From Plantago major (taxonomy: Eukaryota > Streptophyta > Magnoliopsida > Lamiales > Plantaginaceae), in assembly GCA_026545765.1 (NCBI GenBank), contig CM048840.1, positions 6,793,765 to 6,857,764 of the forward strand: 64,000 nucleotides of DNA. Reading direction: 5' to 3'. A model generated the notes under the pieces. The model searched no databases and was not told the DNA's origin. It was given only the letters and a program-made list of their open reading frames with translations. Both the position numbers and the translations under genes were made by a program. Below are positions 46,959-59,507 of the stretch, in pieces (position 1 is the stretch's first letter; every line of letters begins with the position of its first letter).

Positions 46959-47888
46959 TTAAAAATCCGCTTTCTCAGAAGAAAGCAATTCCTGTACAGC
47001 TACCAAGTCGGGCAGCACAGTAGCACCAGATTTCTTCCATGTCTCCGCATCTGGTGTATTAAATCTATCCAACAAAAGCGCGTGCATTCCCACACTCTTT
47101 GCAGGTGAGTAGTCCTTGCGCATGCTATCACCAATGTGAAGAGCCTCTTCAGGTGCTACATTTCCAGCCCTCTCCAGTGCTATCTCAAAAAGTCTTGGGT
47201 CCGGTTTCTCTACACCTTCCAGCCCTGAGAACACCCCAAAGTCCCACTCCGATCCCTGATACACCCAGCACGAAACATAACATATATTTTAAGGAATGAC
47301 CAGAAATCAATTTACCAAATAATACTCCTTTATTTTATCAGTTACCTTGTGTAAACCCAGAGCTGGGAGGATTACATCTTGATACCGATACTCAGCATTG
47401 CTCACAATGCCAACAGTAACACCCTTGCTCCGGACCCACCTCAGGAACGGTTGTGAATCTGGAAAGATGGTGTACGGGGCAGCGGAACCAAATGTTGAAT
47501 AAATTCTTCTAAAGATTTTCTCAAATGTCTCCTCATCGTAATCATATCCTGCCTGTCAGCCAGCAGATCAAACGTTCTAAAATCCCACATTTCTACCTAG
47601 AAATCGTGCAGACACTGAACTTACTCTTACCTGAACAAAAGAATCCTTCACACATGTCTTCCACCAAACAATATTGGGTATCTTTTCTGCGAATCCAAAA
47701 CATGGGTGCTTCTTTGCCATCGCTGTGTAAGCAAGTTTGAAGCCTTCGTGCATTCGTTTGTAGTCTGGACATGGTTGTCCTGCTGCTTTGGCTGCCATGC
47801 AATAGTAATCACCAAGCTCGCCTTTGTAAGCTAGCAGTGTGCCAGTGACATCAATTGTGACCAACCGGAATTTGTTTAGGATAGACAT
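46959..47888 (-). CDS. HAD-superfamily hydrolase, HDHD3-like
   Basis: Haloacid-dehalogenase-like hydrolase of the HDHD3 type, probably a small-molecule phosphatase of unknown substrate. Three exons: 47888-47631, 47552-47346, 47255-46959, GT-AG borders, about 253 aa. Motif I is RLVTIDVTGTLL, with nucleophile Asp13 and Thr in place of the usual acid/base Asp two residues later; I recall this as usual for plant members. Motif II is GIVSNAEYRYQD. The motif III lysine lies in EGVEKPDPRLFEIAL. Motif IV is EALHIGDSMRKDYSPAKSVG. The cap domain lies between motifs I and II and includes MPNIVWWKTC-like NIVWWKTCVKDSF. ATG at 47888 opens the conserved MSILNKFRLV. A leader intron is likely: an acceptor-like CTGAAG sits just upstream and a donor-like CCG-GTTAGT near 49033. 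No lesion. Confidence 0.92.
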
Positions 47889-49662
47889 TCTCAAGAAACT
47901 TCTTCAGAGTAAGGATGTTATGACTCAAACAAGGCCCCCTAAATGCAAAATCCTGCATATACATTTTGTAAATCGGTGCATTTGAGTAAAAAGATTGTTT
48001 CGGAACTTGAGCATGATGACAAACTCGGTCATTCTTAAGAAATAAAAAACACAGGCTCAACATCCATTCTTGTAAATGCTTTTGAACTAAACATGTTTCT
48101 AAGAAATTCAAATTCAGACGTAAAAATCGAACTGTTAGGTAAAATAATGTCTCATATGTAGAGATAGTTGGAAAATAAAAATCCATTCTTTCAGATACTA
48201 CTATAAAATCGTTGAAAGAACGAAAGTTTATATGCATTGAAATAAAATGAAATCCTTAACTATGAATCAACTTTAACATAGTCTAACTAACTAGATACAA
48301 AGCAAGAATGATTCTTGTTATCACATGGGTACTCAATGCCAATGAATACATCTCCCCAAAAATGTTCATGCACCTTCCATAAACAAGAAAGCACCTTCCA
48401 ATCTTCTTAAAAGACAAGGGTGCAACTATAAAGCATTGCTACGGAAACAGCTCTTCATCGTGAAGAAGCGGCTTGAGAATCAAAAAAGCTTCATAACATA
48501 ACCTGCTTCTTCTCTTCACTCAGCTGTTACATGTCTACTACTTGCCGTATTTCAACTCCGCTTCTTAGTTTATAAAAATTTAGGAAGTGGATCTTAGTAC
48601 CAAGAACCTAATATCAAGTTTAGTGAGTGTATCTTAGTACTACAACTAGAGTTTGATACACTACAGCTACACCTAATGTACACACAAGACAGAAAAGAAA
48701 GTTACAATGCAGTAATAAAGTATTAATAATGCTGCAAGAAAGATTGCAGAATTAAATCACAGTATGGCGCTAATCAGTTAGGGACAAGATGTTCAGAACA
48801 ATATATGGAAAACAGACAGGAATTCACAAAATACAAAAAAAAAACTACGCTTGAAGAAAGAGGTTTATTAACCACATCCACAGTATGAAATGGACAGAGA
48901 AAATAAGATTAATGAGTTTTACATTAGAAGACAATCCAATCCTGCTAAGCACAATAAATAAAAATTGCAAAAATGAAAATGGATTGAAAGAAAATTGATA
49001 AGAAAGTAGAGGAAATGAGGATGAATACTAACCGGAGCAAGAAAGTGGAAATGGTGGTGGGTGTTTGAATTGAATTGAATCTCTTGTTGTCAGAAAGAAG
49101 CTTGCTTTATCTTCTTGTCTTGTTGAAGAAAAGCATTGAAAACAAGTAGCAGTGGGTTTGTTGGAGTTAATCAATTGAATCCAAATCCAATAAAATCAGC
49201 TCAGCTTAAATAGCTTAGCTTGTTGCTGTTGAGCTATGGCGAGACCATTTCTATCTTGATTTTTGTGTGCTGTAATGAAAACTGGAAAATGGTAATGATG
49301 GTTACGAGGTGGGTTAATAAGAGGAAAGTAATTTTAATTCACCTTGCTTATGAAGAAGAAAACAAAAGAGGAATATTTTACCCTTTGCGTTTACTCATGC
49401 GATAATTATTAATGGCAATAATACTATGAGCTTGCAAGCTTCCAAAACTGTGGACTCTCAAAACTCTTTCCGCCCGATGTTTCTCAACTCATTTCCCACG
49501 CCATCACAGCCTCCTCATTCCCTAAAAACTGAAGAAAGAATATAATCCCGACTAATTCGTGGTCGAAATTAATTATGATGGTCCGGATAATCGTAAATTG
49601 AATATCTTATTAAAAAAATGGGGTTGGCATAAATATTGAAAAGACAACCTCCACGCTACTAT
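47889..49662 (-). other. HAD gene leader, probable 5'-UTR intron and promoter
   Basis: 1.8 kb without a supportable CDS. Probably a 5'-UTR intron from about 49032 to 47900 (- strand), with the promoter beyond about 49100. The GT-AG assignment is by eye and uncertain. Confidence 0.4.
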
Positions 49663-49912
49663 AACTTAAATGTTTAGGTTTGAACCCAGGTTGCTCCAAC
49701 AACCCTGCTCTCTCACGCCGGAGCTCCTCCACGGACCCACCTCTCAGCTTCCCACCGCCGCTCTCTCCGCCATCTGCTCTCTCCGTCGTCTGCTCACGCC
49801 AGAGCTCCTCCACAGCTCCACCACTCAGAAGTCGAGCAGATCGAAATTCGGAGCAGAAGAAAAGAAGAGACGGAAATCGAGCGGCTGAGTATTGGGGGTT
49901 CGGGAGGAGACC

Positions 49913-51348
49913 ATGCCGCACAAGAAAAAGGTAACGCCGCTGACGGGTTCTGCGGCCAAGAGACCGGTGGGAAGGCCAAGGAAAAATCTGGCGACCACCG
50001 ATCTCCCCCTTCCTACTGTGACATCGATTTCGACGGAAGATTCTGGGAATTCGGCTCCTATTGAACAGCAACTGCAACCTAATTTGCGGCAAAACACGAT
50101 TCGGATTCACCAAGCGGATCCTTCTTATGGTGGATCCGTGACGAGGACAATTCGATTTACGCAGTAAGTCGGCGCCTCATGCTCGGGGATGATCGATCAA
50201 CACCTGAGGAGCGAGGACAACCGGCGACTCAAACTATGCCGCCTATCCGGATAATAGCTTTGTCCCCGACATTGAGCAGAAGCAAAATTGAAGCGGGATA
50301 ATGTTACTATTAATCGAATTGAATCTACAAGCTGTTAATGTTTCTCATACAGGTTGATGTTATTCGGGAAATCGCACACTGATCGAGGTTTGATTATTGT
50401 TACCCTCCTCCAGGGTGGTGGATGGAGAGGTCGTGGTTGAAATTGAGGATGAAGACATAGAGGAAGAATTGGATTTCGGAAATATTCCCTTATCATGTCG
50501 TGGCAGATAATTCCCTTTCCATGAATGCCGTGAAGAATTTTATGATTAAGGTGTGGAACTTCATCTCCCTAGGACTGTACTACAATGAGGAGGGTTTCTT
50601 CATTATTCGGTTCCAATCGGAGGAAGATAAGGATCTTGTGGATCTTTGGAGGACCATATTACATATCTGATGACCGATGATTTTGCCTGGTCCGTGAATT
50701 TTGAGCTTAAGGAGGACTTGCTTGGGTTGCGCAGATATGGGTAAAGTTTCCCGCTCCCCTTGTATCTCCGGGGTGCAAAAAGTCAGGTAAGATAACTAGT
50801 GTTATCGGAGAGCCAAAATTACGGATGAATGCACTAAGAAACTAAGGATCTCCTATGCACGAATCTGATTGAGGTTGATATTACTCGAGAACCGCGATCG
50901 ATTATGATTAGAGATCGTCAGGAACATGATCAAACATGCGATGGGATATGAATGGAAGCCCTCTTACGTAATAAGTGTCAAAGGTTGGTCATGTTTGCGG
51001 AGTTGGAAGCGACCTCCCGTCGACTGGAGCAAAAGATAAGCGGACTTGAATCCTCCGCCAGAAGGCACAGGTGCCTACGGGGAGGCAGATTGAGATGGGC
51101 CACACGCCAACTACTATTGCAACCGTTCAGCAGCCTGGCAAGGAGCAGCTTGTGACACATTCGGATCCATCAGGTGCGGGGGAGGAGGATTCGGATTGGT
51201 CCCCGGTTCGAAGTCGTCGGGGTTCACCTCGCAAGCACTTGAATCAAGCTAGGGATAGAGATACACTGGATGCACCACTTGAAACTCGCAATGGATTTGC
51301 TACTTTAGAGTCTGGTTCTGGCGAAGGCCAGAACCGCGATCGATGTTA
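49913..51348 (+). pseudogene. LINE ORF1 (DUF4283-like), broken
   Basis: ORF1 opens at ATG 49913 with basic MPHKKKVTPLTG and an AT-hook-like GRPRK, and stops in this frame near 50165. A DUF4283-type region is recognisable in shifting frames at 50510-50760 (MNAVKNFMIKVWNF, YYNEEGFFIIRFQSEEDKD, SVNFELKEDLLGLR), followed by remnants to the ORF2 start. Frameshifts and stops prevent a full RNA-binding protein. Confidence 0.75.
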
Positions 51349-54300
51349 GCCTGGAATGTCAGGGGGCTTAATAAGCTTGCTAAACATAAGGAGATTGGCT
51401 CCCGTCTCCTGGATTGGAATATAAGCATAACAGGCCTGTTAGAAACTAGAGTAAAGGAGGAACATAAGGAACGCATTCGGAAACGTTTGGGTACTCGCTG
51501 GAATTTCTGGGATAACTATTCTTCACATGTGCTTGGGCGCATCTGGGTTGCGTGGGATCCCTCTCGGGTCCGGGTCGAGTTCATCAGTTGTTCGGACCAA
51601 TTTTTGCATTGTAGATGGTTTGACTCTACCGGCGTGAATAAAGGTTTGGTCACCTTCATTTATGCCCTCAACCATCTGCAACACAGAATTCGACTTTGGC
51701 AGGATATTCGTCAATTGGCTAATAATATTCAGGATAAGTGGATTTGTGTAGGGGATTTCAACAACGTACTTACATGTGAAGATTGTGTTGGTGGAAATCC
51801 GGTGACTACAAATGAATATAAAGATCTGGCAGAGATGATGGATGATGTGGGATTATTTGAATTACCTACTTCGGGAGATCATTTTACTTGGTCAAATAAG
51901 CATGAACACGGCATCATCTATTCCCGTATTGATAGAGCTATTGGAAATGCTGAATGGTTTCAAGGCAACCCACATGTGGAACTTGATATCCTTCCTCCGG
52001 GCATCTCGGACCATTCACCATTGTGCTTCAGGAACTACCTTCCTACCAGAACACGGCCAAATGGATTTAAGTTCATCAATGCCACTACTCAGCTAGCTGA
52101 TTTTCTTCCATCGGTGGCACGATCTTGGTGCTCCCCGGCCCCGTACCGACCCCAGGAACGGATTTGGACTAAGCTTAAAAGACTGCAATCGATCATGAAA
52201 CGACTGAGTAGGGAAGCTAGGTGAGCTGATCAGCAGGTTGTGTAGGCCCGAAATCGATTACAACAGCTTCAGGAGGAATTGCGACATAACTATTTTTGCC
52301 CAGACCTTATACGACAGATAAAGACTGCCACTCTGGACCTCGAACAGTGGCTGGTTTTGGAGGAACAACTACTTCAGCAAAAAGCAAAAGTCGATTGGAT
52401 TAAACTTGGAGATGTCTGACTTTCTTCCATGAGCAAAGTCGAGAAGAATCATAGAATTGGAATTCGCAAGCTTGTAACGGAGGATGGGCGACGCTTCTGG
52501 GAGATTTGGATATTGAGCAGGAGATTCTATCCTTCTACTCGCAGCTCGTAGGTATTTCACAACAGAGAAGGGAGGGTATCGATTGCGGAGCTATTCGTGC
52601 GGGACCCAGAGTAAGCCAGGCGGATCGACTGTTTCTGACTTCTCCGGTTACGCGTGAGGAGATTGATTTGGCTCTTAAGGACATTGGCGACCTAAAAGCC
52701 CCTGGAATTGATGGTTTCAACGCCTTTTTCTTTAAGAAGGCTTGGCAGCAAATCCGATTTGATGTTTATGAGGAAGTAAATGACTTCTTTGATACAGCTA
52801 AACTCTACCCAGCATTGAATTGTACTCTGGTTACGCTAATCCCTAAAACCCCATCAGCTACCAGAGTTAGTGAGATGCGTCCGATTGCATGTTGTACGAC
52901 CATATATAAGATCATCTCGAAGATCCTTACCAACCGGTTAGGGAAGATAATTAATAGCATTGTGGATGAAAGCCAATCTGCTTTCCTCCCGAGAAAGGTC
53001 ATTCAGGATAACATTCTACTTGCTCAGGAGCTCGTGAAGGGGTATAACCGAAAGGGAATCTCTCCTAGATGTATGGTACAAATGGATTTACATAAGGCTT
53101 ATGATACTGTTGACTGGGGTGCGTTAGAGATGATTATGAAGGAGCTGGGGCTGCCCATGCAATTTGTACAATGGATCATGTGTTGTGTTACTACGGTATC
53201 TTACAAGTATGTGATCAATGGAGTTCCTTCAAAGTTGCTTAAAGCTCGAAGGGGTCTGCAACAAGGTGATCCTCTCTCCCCCTTCCTCTTTGTCCTGGTC
53301 ATGGAATATCTACACAGGTGTTTGCAGAAGTTGAGAGATATCCCGGATTTCAATTTTCATTCGAAATGTGAAAAGCTGAATATTACTCACCTGTGTTTTG
53401 CGGATGATCTTATGCTATTTACGAGGGGAGATGAGCAGTCAGTATTATTAATGATGCAGCAGCTGAGCCACTTCTCCAGTGCATGCAGTTTGAGCGAACC
53501 TCTCGAAGACGAAAGTATTCTGCGGAGGTGTATCCTATGCAGACCAGCAGCGCATTCTAGGCGCCACTGGGTTTGGTTTGGGCACCTTTCCTGTGCGTTA
53601 TTTGGGAGTTCCTCTTTCCCACCGCCGACTCACCATCCAACAATACAAACCCCTTCTAGATCGTATTCTGGGTCGATTAAAGCATTGGACGACGAGACTC
53701 TTAAGTTATGCAGGTCGGGAACAATTGATAAAGAGTGTCATCACATCCATTACTGCTTACTGGCTTCAGGTTTTTCCGCTCCCGAAGGCTGTTTTAGAGC
53801 ATATTCAGAAGTTTTCTGTGGAGTGGTAATGATGGAAACTATCATGCTCGTATCGTGGCAACAAGTATGCGCACCTAGGAGTTGCGGTGGATTAAATATT
53901 ATCAACTTACAGGTGTGGAACTTAGCTCTTATCTCTAAACTTCTATGGAAGATCCAGACCAAGGAGGATTCGTTATGGGTTCGATGGGTCCACATTTATT
54001 ATATAAAGAATTAAGATTTGGATGATTGGTAGGTTCCCGTGTGTGCTTCTTCGACCATCAAAGGCATCCTCCGTGTGCGGGGATTGCTTTGTGCGACTCC
54101 GGTGTGGGCCACCCAACTAGTCTCGCCGAAGTTCTCCACCCGCCTCATCTACCAACTGTTACGGGGAGACACAACCAAGGTAGAGTGCGACACGGTCATT
54201 CATAACCTCGCCCAAAGGCTATATTTATCATGTGGTTGGCCTTGCATAGACGTCTGGCTACTAAAGACCGTTTGGCTTTCTTTGGCATTCCTACGGATGG

Positions 54301-54631
54301 TATATGCAGTTTATGTGATGGGATGGAATCAATTGACCACCTATTTTTTTAATGCCCGATGACTTATGGAATTATACATGGAGGATTGACTTGGCTTAGA
54401 ATCTCACACCCTCAGCTTGCGGATTGGCAACATCTCGTGGCCTGGTTAAGGCAAATGGCAAAAAGCAAGAGTGGCAAGGCTACCGTATTCCGTGCTATAA
54501 TGGCGGAAACTATCTATCATATATGGCAGGCAAGAAACGAGAAGATTTTCCAACAACGGGACTTTGATATACAGGATATCATCAGATCAATACTGCACAT
54601 CACGACTATGAGATGCCGGCAGACGCCATAG
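51343..54631 (+). pseudogene. LINE ORF2 (endonuclease and reverse transcriptase), broken
   Basis: The apurinic-endonuclease-like domain is intact in one frame at 51343-52224 (MLAWNVRGLNK start; WICVGDFNNVL, YSRIDRAIGN, GISDHSPLCF). Stops follow at about 52222. RT occupies 52506 to about 53480 (LKAPGIDGFNAFFFKKAW, ARRGLQQGDPLSPFLF, catalytic FADD near 53398). The frame then shifts near 53490-53600 (YLGVPLSHRRLTIQQYKPLL in another frame) and again later, with zinc-finger RVT remnants (LATKDRLAFFGIP-like) near 54250. No full protein is possible. Confidence 0.88.
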
Positions 54632-54917
54632 CAATGATGGTCCACGGACTGGATTAGCCCCTTTACTTGATTCCTTTTTTATTTCACCTGTTTGCTAGCT
54701 TTTTATGATTTGGGCTTGGACGGTCCCCGTCAGCCTCTAAATGTACGTACATTGTTTTTTGTATCAATAAGACATGTTCTTTCGTTCAAAAAAAAAAAAA
54801 CTTAAATGTTTAAATGTTTATTAGTCACTTTTAATCCGATTATAATGACGGTATCTTAATGATTACTCAAAACTACATTGACGTTCAAAATTTAATTTAC
54901 AGTTTACTAATACAAAT

Positions 54918-55180
54918 ACTATATCTCACTCATTCTTTCTCAAATAAATTATCAAGTTTAACTTTTTAGGCAACAATCTTCAACTATAATTACGAATTTA
55001 TGTAAAAGTGAAATATTTAATTAATCAAATAATGAAATTTAGGAAGTAAAGTTTCGTTCATTTTATAATTTAATTTAACATTTTACAATTACAATTTTCA
55101 ATCAATTTGTTGTTAAAATTTAAATTTATTGACCGCAAAAAGTTAAAACTAGACAATCTTTTAACGCGAATGGAGTATAT
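54918..55180. mobile_element. Diverged Stowaway-like MITE
   Basis: AT-rich palindromic segment with CTCACTCATTC on the left and GCGAATGGAGTATA on the right. The interior (ACGAATTTATGTAA, TAATTTAATTTAACATTTTACA, GACCGCAAAAAGTTAA) matches the better-preserved copy at 60990-61246, so both belong to one family. Confidence 0.65.
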
Positions 55181-55313
55181 TATTAGGTTCAAAATCTTCT
55201 TTACATTCAATTAACAATCTTATATTGTACATTTACAAAGTTTAGGAAAAGACATAGGAAAGGCCTATTTTTTAAGTTTTTCACGGTCAGCGGTCAGACC
55301 AAACTTTTCCACA

Positions 55314-55862
55314 ATGCAAAAACCCATAGACACAACATTAATTTCCCCAGTTATAAAAACTCACAGACACAACATTAATTTCTCCAGTTATAAAAACTCA
55401 CAAACACAACATTAAATCCCCCAGTTATAAAAACTTACAGATACCAGATAAATCTCACAGATGCAAAAATTCACAGACATAAGATAAATCTCACAGATGC
55501 AAAAACCCACAGACACAACATTAAATCCCCCAGTTATAAAAACTCACAGACAAAACATTAAATCCCACAATTATAAAAACTCACAGATACCAGATAAATA
55601 TCACAGGTGCAAACATTCACAGACATAAGATAAATCTCACAGATGCAAAAATCCACAGACAGGATGTAAAAAACTCGCAAAAATAGGTTAAATCTTACAT
55701 AAGATAAATACCACAGATGCAAAAACCCACAGACAAGATGTAAAAACCCACAGAAATATATTAAATCTTACGTATGCAAAAACTAACAGACACAAAATAT
55801 ATATCACAAATATGAAATAAATATTCTAAATACAAGGTAAATCTCACGTATATAAAAATGGA
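55314..55862 (+). repeat. Minisatellite with two-variant higher-order structure
   Basis: About 14-15 tandem units of 36-37 bp. Variant A contains ACAACATTAAATCCCCCAG then TTATAAAAACTCACAGAC. Variant B contains AAGATAAATCTCACAGATGC then AAAAATTCACAGAC. They alternate in blocks: three A and two B units (about 55314-55496), then two A and two B (about 55497-55642), then mostly degraded units. Unit divergence grows toward 55862. There are no unique spacers. Confidence 0.85.
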
Positions 55863-56739
55863 ATCCCTCAAATATAACTAAGATACAATTACAACTTATA
55901 TTTTTCAATAAATAAACAATTACTCATTCTTCTTCCACACTCACATCAGTCGTCATCTTTCTCCTCTACTCTTTACAATATTCTTCTTCTGTCACCACCT
56001 TTAATTACACTACAGTCAATACTTATTATCAATTTCATGGAAACACTCAAATCCTTCAAATCTCTAAAATCAACCAAACAAAAATCACAAGCAGATCTCC
56101 ACCACTACTCGAGCTGTTCAGCCACTTTCTCGTCTTCGATTCTCCACCGGAGTTACTCCGTGATCACGGCGTGCTGCTGAACTTCCTTCCGACAGTCGGC
56201 TTCGGCCGTTTGCCGCAGTGTTTCCGGCGGATCTGCTCTGTTTCCCATGGATCTGCTCCGTTTCCGTCGAATCTGCATCAGGAGCTTACCGGTTGAAGCG
56301 GCGGAGAAAGAGCAACAGTGATGGAGGAGAGCCTCGATGCAAAGGAGTGTAGACATCGGTTGTAGCGGCGGAGGAAGGAGGATTCCGATTTTCCTGATTT
56401 GTGTGCGTTTGTGCCTGTTTTTCGTTCCTTTATACCGACCCAGTGAATTCCGGTCAGCTGGAAAACTGCCCGCGCTGGTTTGTTTAAAAAAAAAAAACCG
56501 GCTTCTCCATTACTTATGTAAAATCAGGCCTCTTAGTATACTAACTCTTGTACATTTTAGTTGACTTGGTAATTTACTACTTTCTTGGTCTTGAAAATAG
56601 CTTTTCATTTTTTCATTTTTAGCGTCCTAAACAATTCAATAAATGATAACACCATTGATCTATGCTGATCGATGTAGGGTCTAGTTGATGAATCCAGTTT
56701 ATTTTTCATCGGTTTAAATCATGAAATTGTCAAATCTGA
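55863..56739. other. Unassigned GC-richer segment between minisatellite and TIR element
   Basis: Contains a GC-richer stretch at about 56090-56480 and a short open frame from ATG 56038 (METLKSFKSLKSTKQKSQ). No domain or homologue recognised. It may be leader or remnant sequence. Confidence 0.3.
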
Positions 56740-58710
56740 GGTACCGTTTGGTAGGAGATATGTATTTTGGGTGGTCAACTCGCTTAAATCACATATGTAT
56801 AGCCCGATGTATTTTCATGTATATTTTGTATGGGTTTGACTAAATTTTACAGTGTTTGGTAGAAAAAAAGAAATGTGTTTTAACATGTATTCCGAAATAC
56901 TTTCAGGTGTTTGATTGAGAGTATAAATATGTTTACATGTGTATTTGCTAGCACACTAATGAGGTTAATGACGAAAATACCATTAAAACTCCTATTTACT
57001 TATAATTTTTAAAGGTCATGTGTAATCTTAGAATGATTAAATACTGTAACACAAAATTTTACAAGGTAGATTGGAACAAATATTTAGATGTCTAGTAAAA
57101 TACACAAAATTTGATCCCGCACGAAAAATGTTTTCATATTTAATTCGACTTCTCATAATATTATGTATTCATCTTACATTAATAATGTTATTTCTTGATT
57201 ATTAAGTATCGTACATCTATATTTACTAGTATGCTTTTATTGCTTTGTATTGTCCGTATCATTGATACGAATGGGTAATTTGATACTTCCACGTACCTCT
57301 TGCTCTCTCTCTCACACACACACAAGTCATTAATATTGTTGTTTTCTGCCATGAATTTCAGTTTTCGATTTGAATTAAGATTTAAGTAGGTGTGTGAAGT
57401 GTGAAGAAAAAAAGGTTGGTTATCTTTGTATTTTTAGTGATTGATTGATTTTGTTAAGGTTGAATTAGATTGGAGGTAGAAAACATATTTAATTTTTATT
57501 TTGATGAATTCATTTTGTTAGGGTATTATTAGGGCTTCAAATTATATTAGAGAAGACATATTTATTTTTTACAATTAAGGTCTAATTTTCATATATATTA
57601 CAAATGAGTTCAATTTAACTTAAATTAGGTACTAAATTGCACAACTTCAATAGTTGTCCACTTATATATATATACTGTAATACACTCTCACACACACATA
57701 AAGTCTAATGAGATACAGTCTTTAGATAACTTAACTGTAGACTTTATGTTATCGAAGAATCTGGGAAGGACGAACGACTCACTGGTTATGTATGCATGGC
57801 TTCTTCAGGCATTTAATTTGGAAGTATCTTTGTTATAAAAAATAAATTGAAAAACATAAGTCTTCATTATTTGAGCAGCATAGGATTTTGAGATGGCAAG
57901 AATTAAATATAAAAGTATCCAATGATTATTTCAAGCATAGTTGACTGTAAACTTCTTACCATGCTGAAGCATAATCATTTTTCAAAATTTTAAAATTTTA
58001 TAGGTGGTGTTTCATATATAATTTGTCAATATTAAAACACAAAGTCTCATGATGAGGCCTCTAAATAACTTATCTGAACCACGTATGTTATTAATAAAAT
58101 CATCCATGTTATTAATTAAAATATCTATGTTGTTAACGAAATAAGTCTTGATGTAATATGAAAAAACATCAATTTTGAGAACATAGATGTTTTGTTTAAT
58201 AACATTGTTGATTTATTTGATAATATAGGTCCGTCTCTAGATAAATTATGTAAATTCACACGTAAGACTAACTCATATTAAAAAACTATGAAAAAGAAGA
58301 AATAAATAAATGTGGGCGACCACTAAAAAATGAAGGAGAAAGAAAAGGGACAAATGGAAAAAATTAAAGGAAATAATAAAAAGAAGACGACAAAAGAAAA
58401 AGGTTTTGAAACATCAAAATAGTCTTTATTTATAGATTCTTAATTAGGATAACATGGATAAGCTATAAACTTTCTTACATTTTCAAGGATTAAATAGTCA
58501 TTAAACAGCCCCATCAAAATACAGATGGATGTGTATTTTGAAATACTACACCTGACCCATGTATTTCGAAATATACATGTTGTATTTAAGTTAAAGCCAT
58601 AAATTCAACTAGAACCAATTGTATTCCATTTTAGTTTTTTGCTACCAAACAGTGTGTTTTAGGTGGTCAACTCACTTAAAACACCTAGTCACATGCTACC
58701 AAACGCTACC
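56740..58710. mobile_element. 1.97-kb non-autonomous TIR transposon
   Basis: Inverted ends GGTACCGTTTGGTAG (56740) and CTACCAAACGCTACC (58710), flanked by TGA on both sides (56737-56739, 58711-58713); with CTGAG also readable, the exact target duplication (3-5 bp) is ambiguous. Subterminal similarity continues inward: GGTGGTCAACTCGCTTAAAT on the left, and GGTGGTCAACTCACTTAAAA on the right in the same orientation, plus repeated ATACATGTA/GAAATAC words. No transposase frame seen. A second small MITE lies inside at 58043-58250. Confidence 0.65.
58043..58250. mobile_element. MITE copy, GTCTC..GAGACGG family, nested in TIR element
   Basis: Left end AAGTCTCATGATGAGGC, right end TAGGTCCGTCTCTAG. 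The interior is rich in TGTTATTAATAAAA and ACATAGATGTT words, as in the copies at 12800 and 59508. Confidence 0.55.
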
Positions 58711-58713
58711 TGA

Positions 58714-59507
58714 GAGATTTGCTGAGAGAATTGATTAAGAGAGGTATTTGGAGAGTTTAGGTCTCACAAAACACCTCATTTTTCAGCTAAAATTTGATTT
58801 TTATATGCGACCCGATTTGGGTGGAACCGAGCCAAAGGATCTGTGAATTTTAATTGGTACTATGTCGATCAAATTATCTATGTTTGTCTATGGTGTATGA
58901 CTTTTAGGACACTCATATATATTGTGGATTCTTCAGCGACAAGCTCTTCTTTCCTTTCCTTGTTAAATTCCTCGCGGATCGTCCCGACCTTTTCGGGCTG
59001 ACCCACGAGTCTTGTAGTATAATGGGCTTAACTTGTTTTGTGGTGTAACACTTTGGACCTAGGAGTGTGGACTTTATGAAAGTTGTATTTATGAAAGTCG
59101 TATTGTACTAACGTTAGTATTGCCATCTAAACCATTTGAAATTGAATCTCAGCCCTTCATTTTCTTACTAATCACATGTGTTGCACAATCGCATAATAAT
59201 ACTAAGTCGTATAATATTAAAAATATTATTGAATTAATTACATCCATGACGTTTTAAACTTAATAAAATTCTTAAAACAATTTAAAATCAACCCTATATT
59301 AATAAAAAAAAATTACAAAACACCCCGTTCATTATAATTAACATAGCCCCGACAAGTGGCTGTGGTGGTAGTGTAATTGAAGAAGTGGGGAGGGGTTAGT
59401 GGTAGGGTGTTTTAAGAAGAAAAAGAAGTCGTCTTTGGTGAAAATATAAATATAATATCTAAGGTGATGGTTTTTGTAAATATATACAAAAGTTGTATTT
59501 GAAGAGC
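58714..59507. other. Unassigned AT-rich interval
   Basis: About 0.8 kb after the TIR element with no supportable gene or repeat. One GC-richer patch near 58970-59010. Confidence 0.3.

Larger units (their letters stand above)
49663..54812 (+). mobile_element. Full-length LINE retrotransposon with target-site duplication
   Basis: A 14-bp direct repeat (AACTTAAATGTTTA) lies at 49663-49676 and 54799-54812. Between them is a 5.1-kb element ending in an A-tract (54788-54800) after a 3' UTR ending TCAATAAGACATGTTCTTTC. ORF1-like and ORF2-like regions follow in the usual plant L1 order. A near-perfect duplication and a full 5' end suggest fairly recent insertion. ORF damage shows it is now inactive. 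Confidence 0.92.

Noticed and set aside
49677..49700. tRNA-like B-box word (GGTTTGAACCC) at the LINE 5' end
   Set aside because: No A box at the right distance and no cloverleaf; it is the LINE leader.
49610..50113. Long - strand open frames over the LINE 5' part
   Set aside because: Arg/Ser-rich shadow frames opposite the GC-rich LINE leader and ORF1 start; no domain.
55314..55862. CRISPR-like array
   Set aside because: Whole units repeat with no unique spacers, and the genome is a plant; it is a minisatellite.
56038..56182. Small ORF starting METLKSFKSLK
   Set aside because: Short, no homologue or domain, flanked by repeats; kept only as a note.
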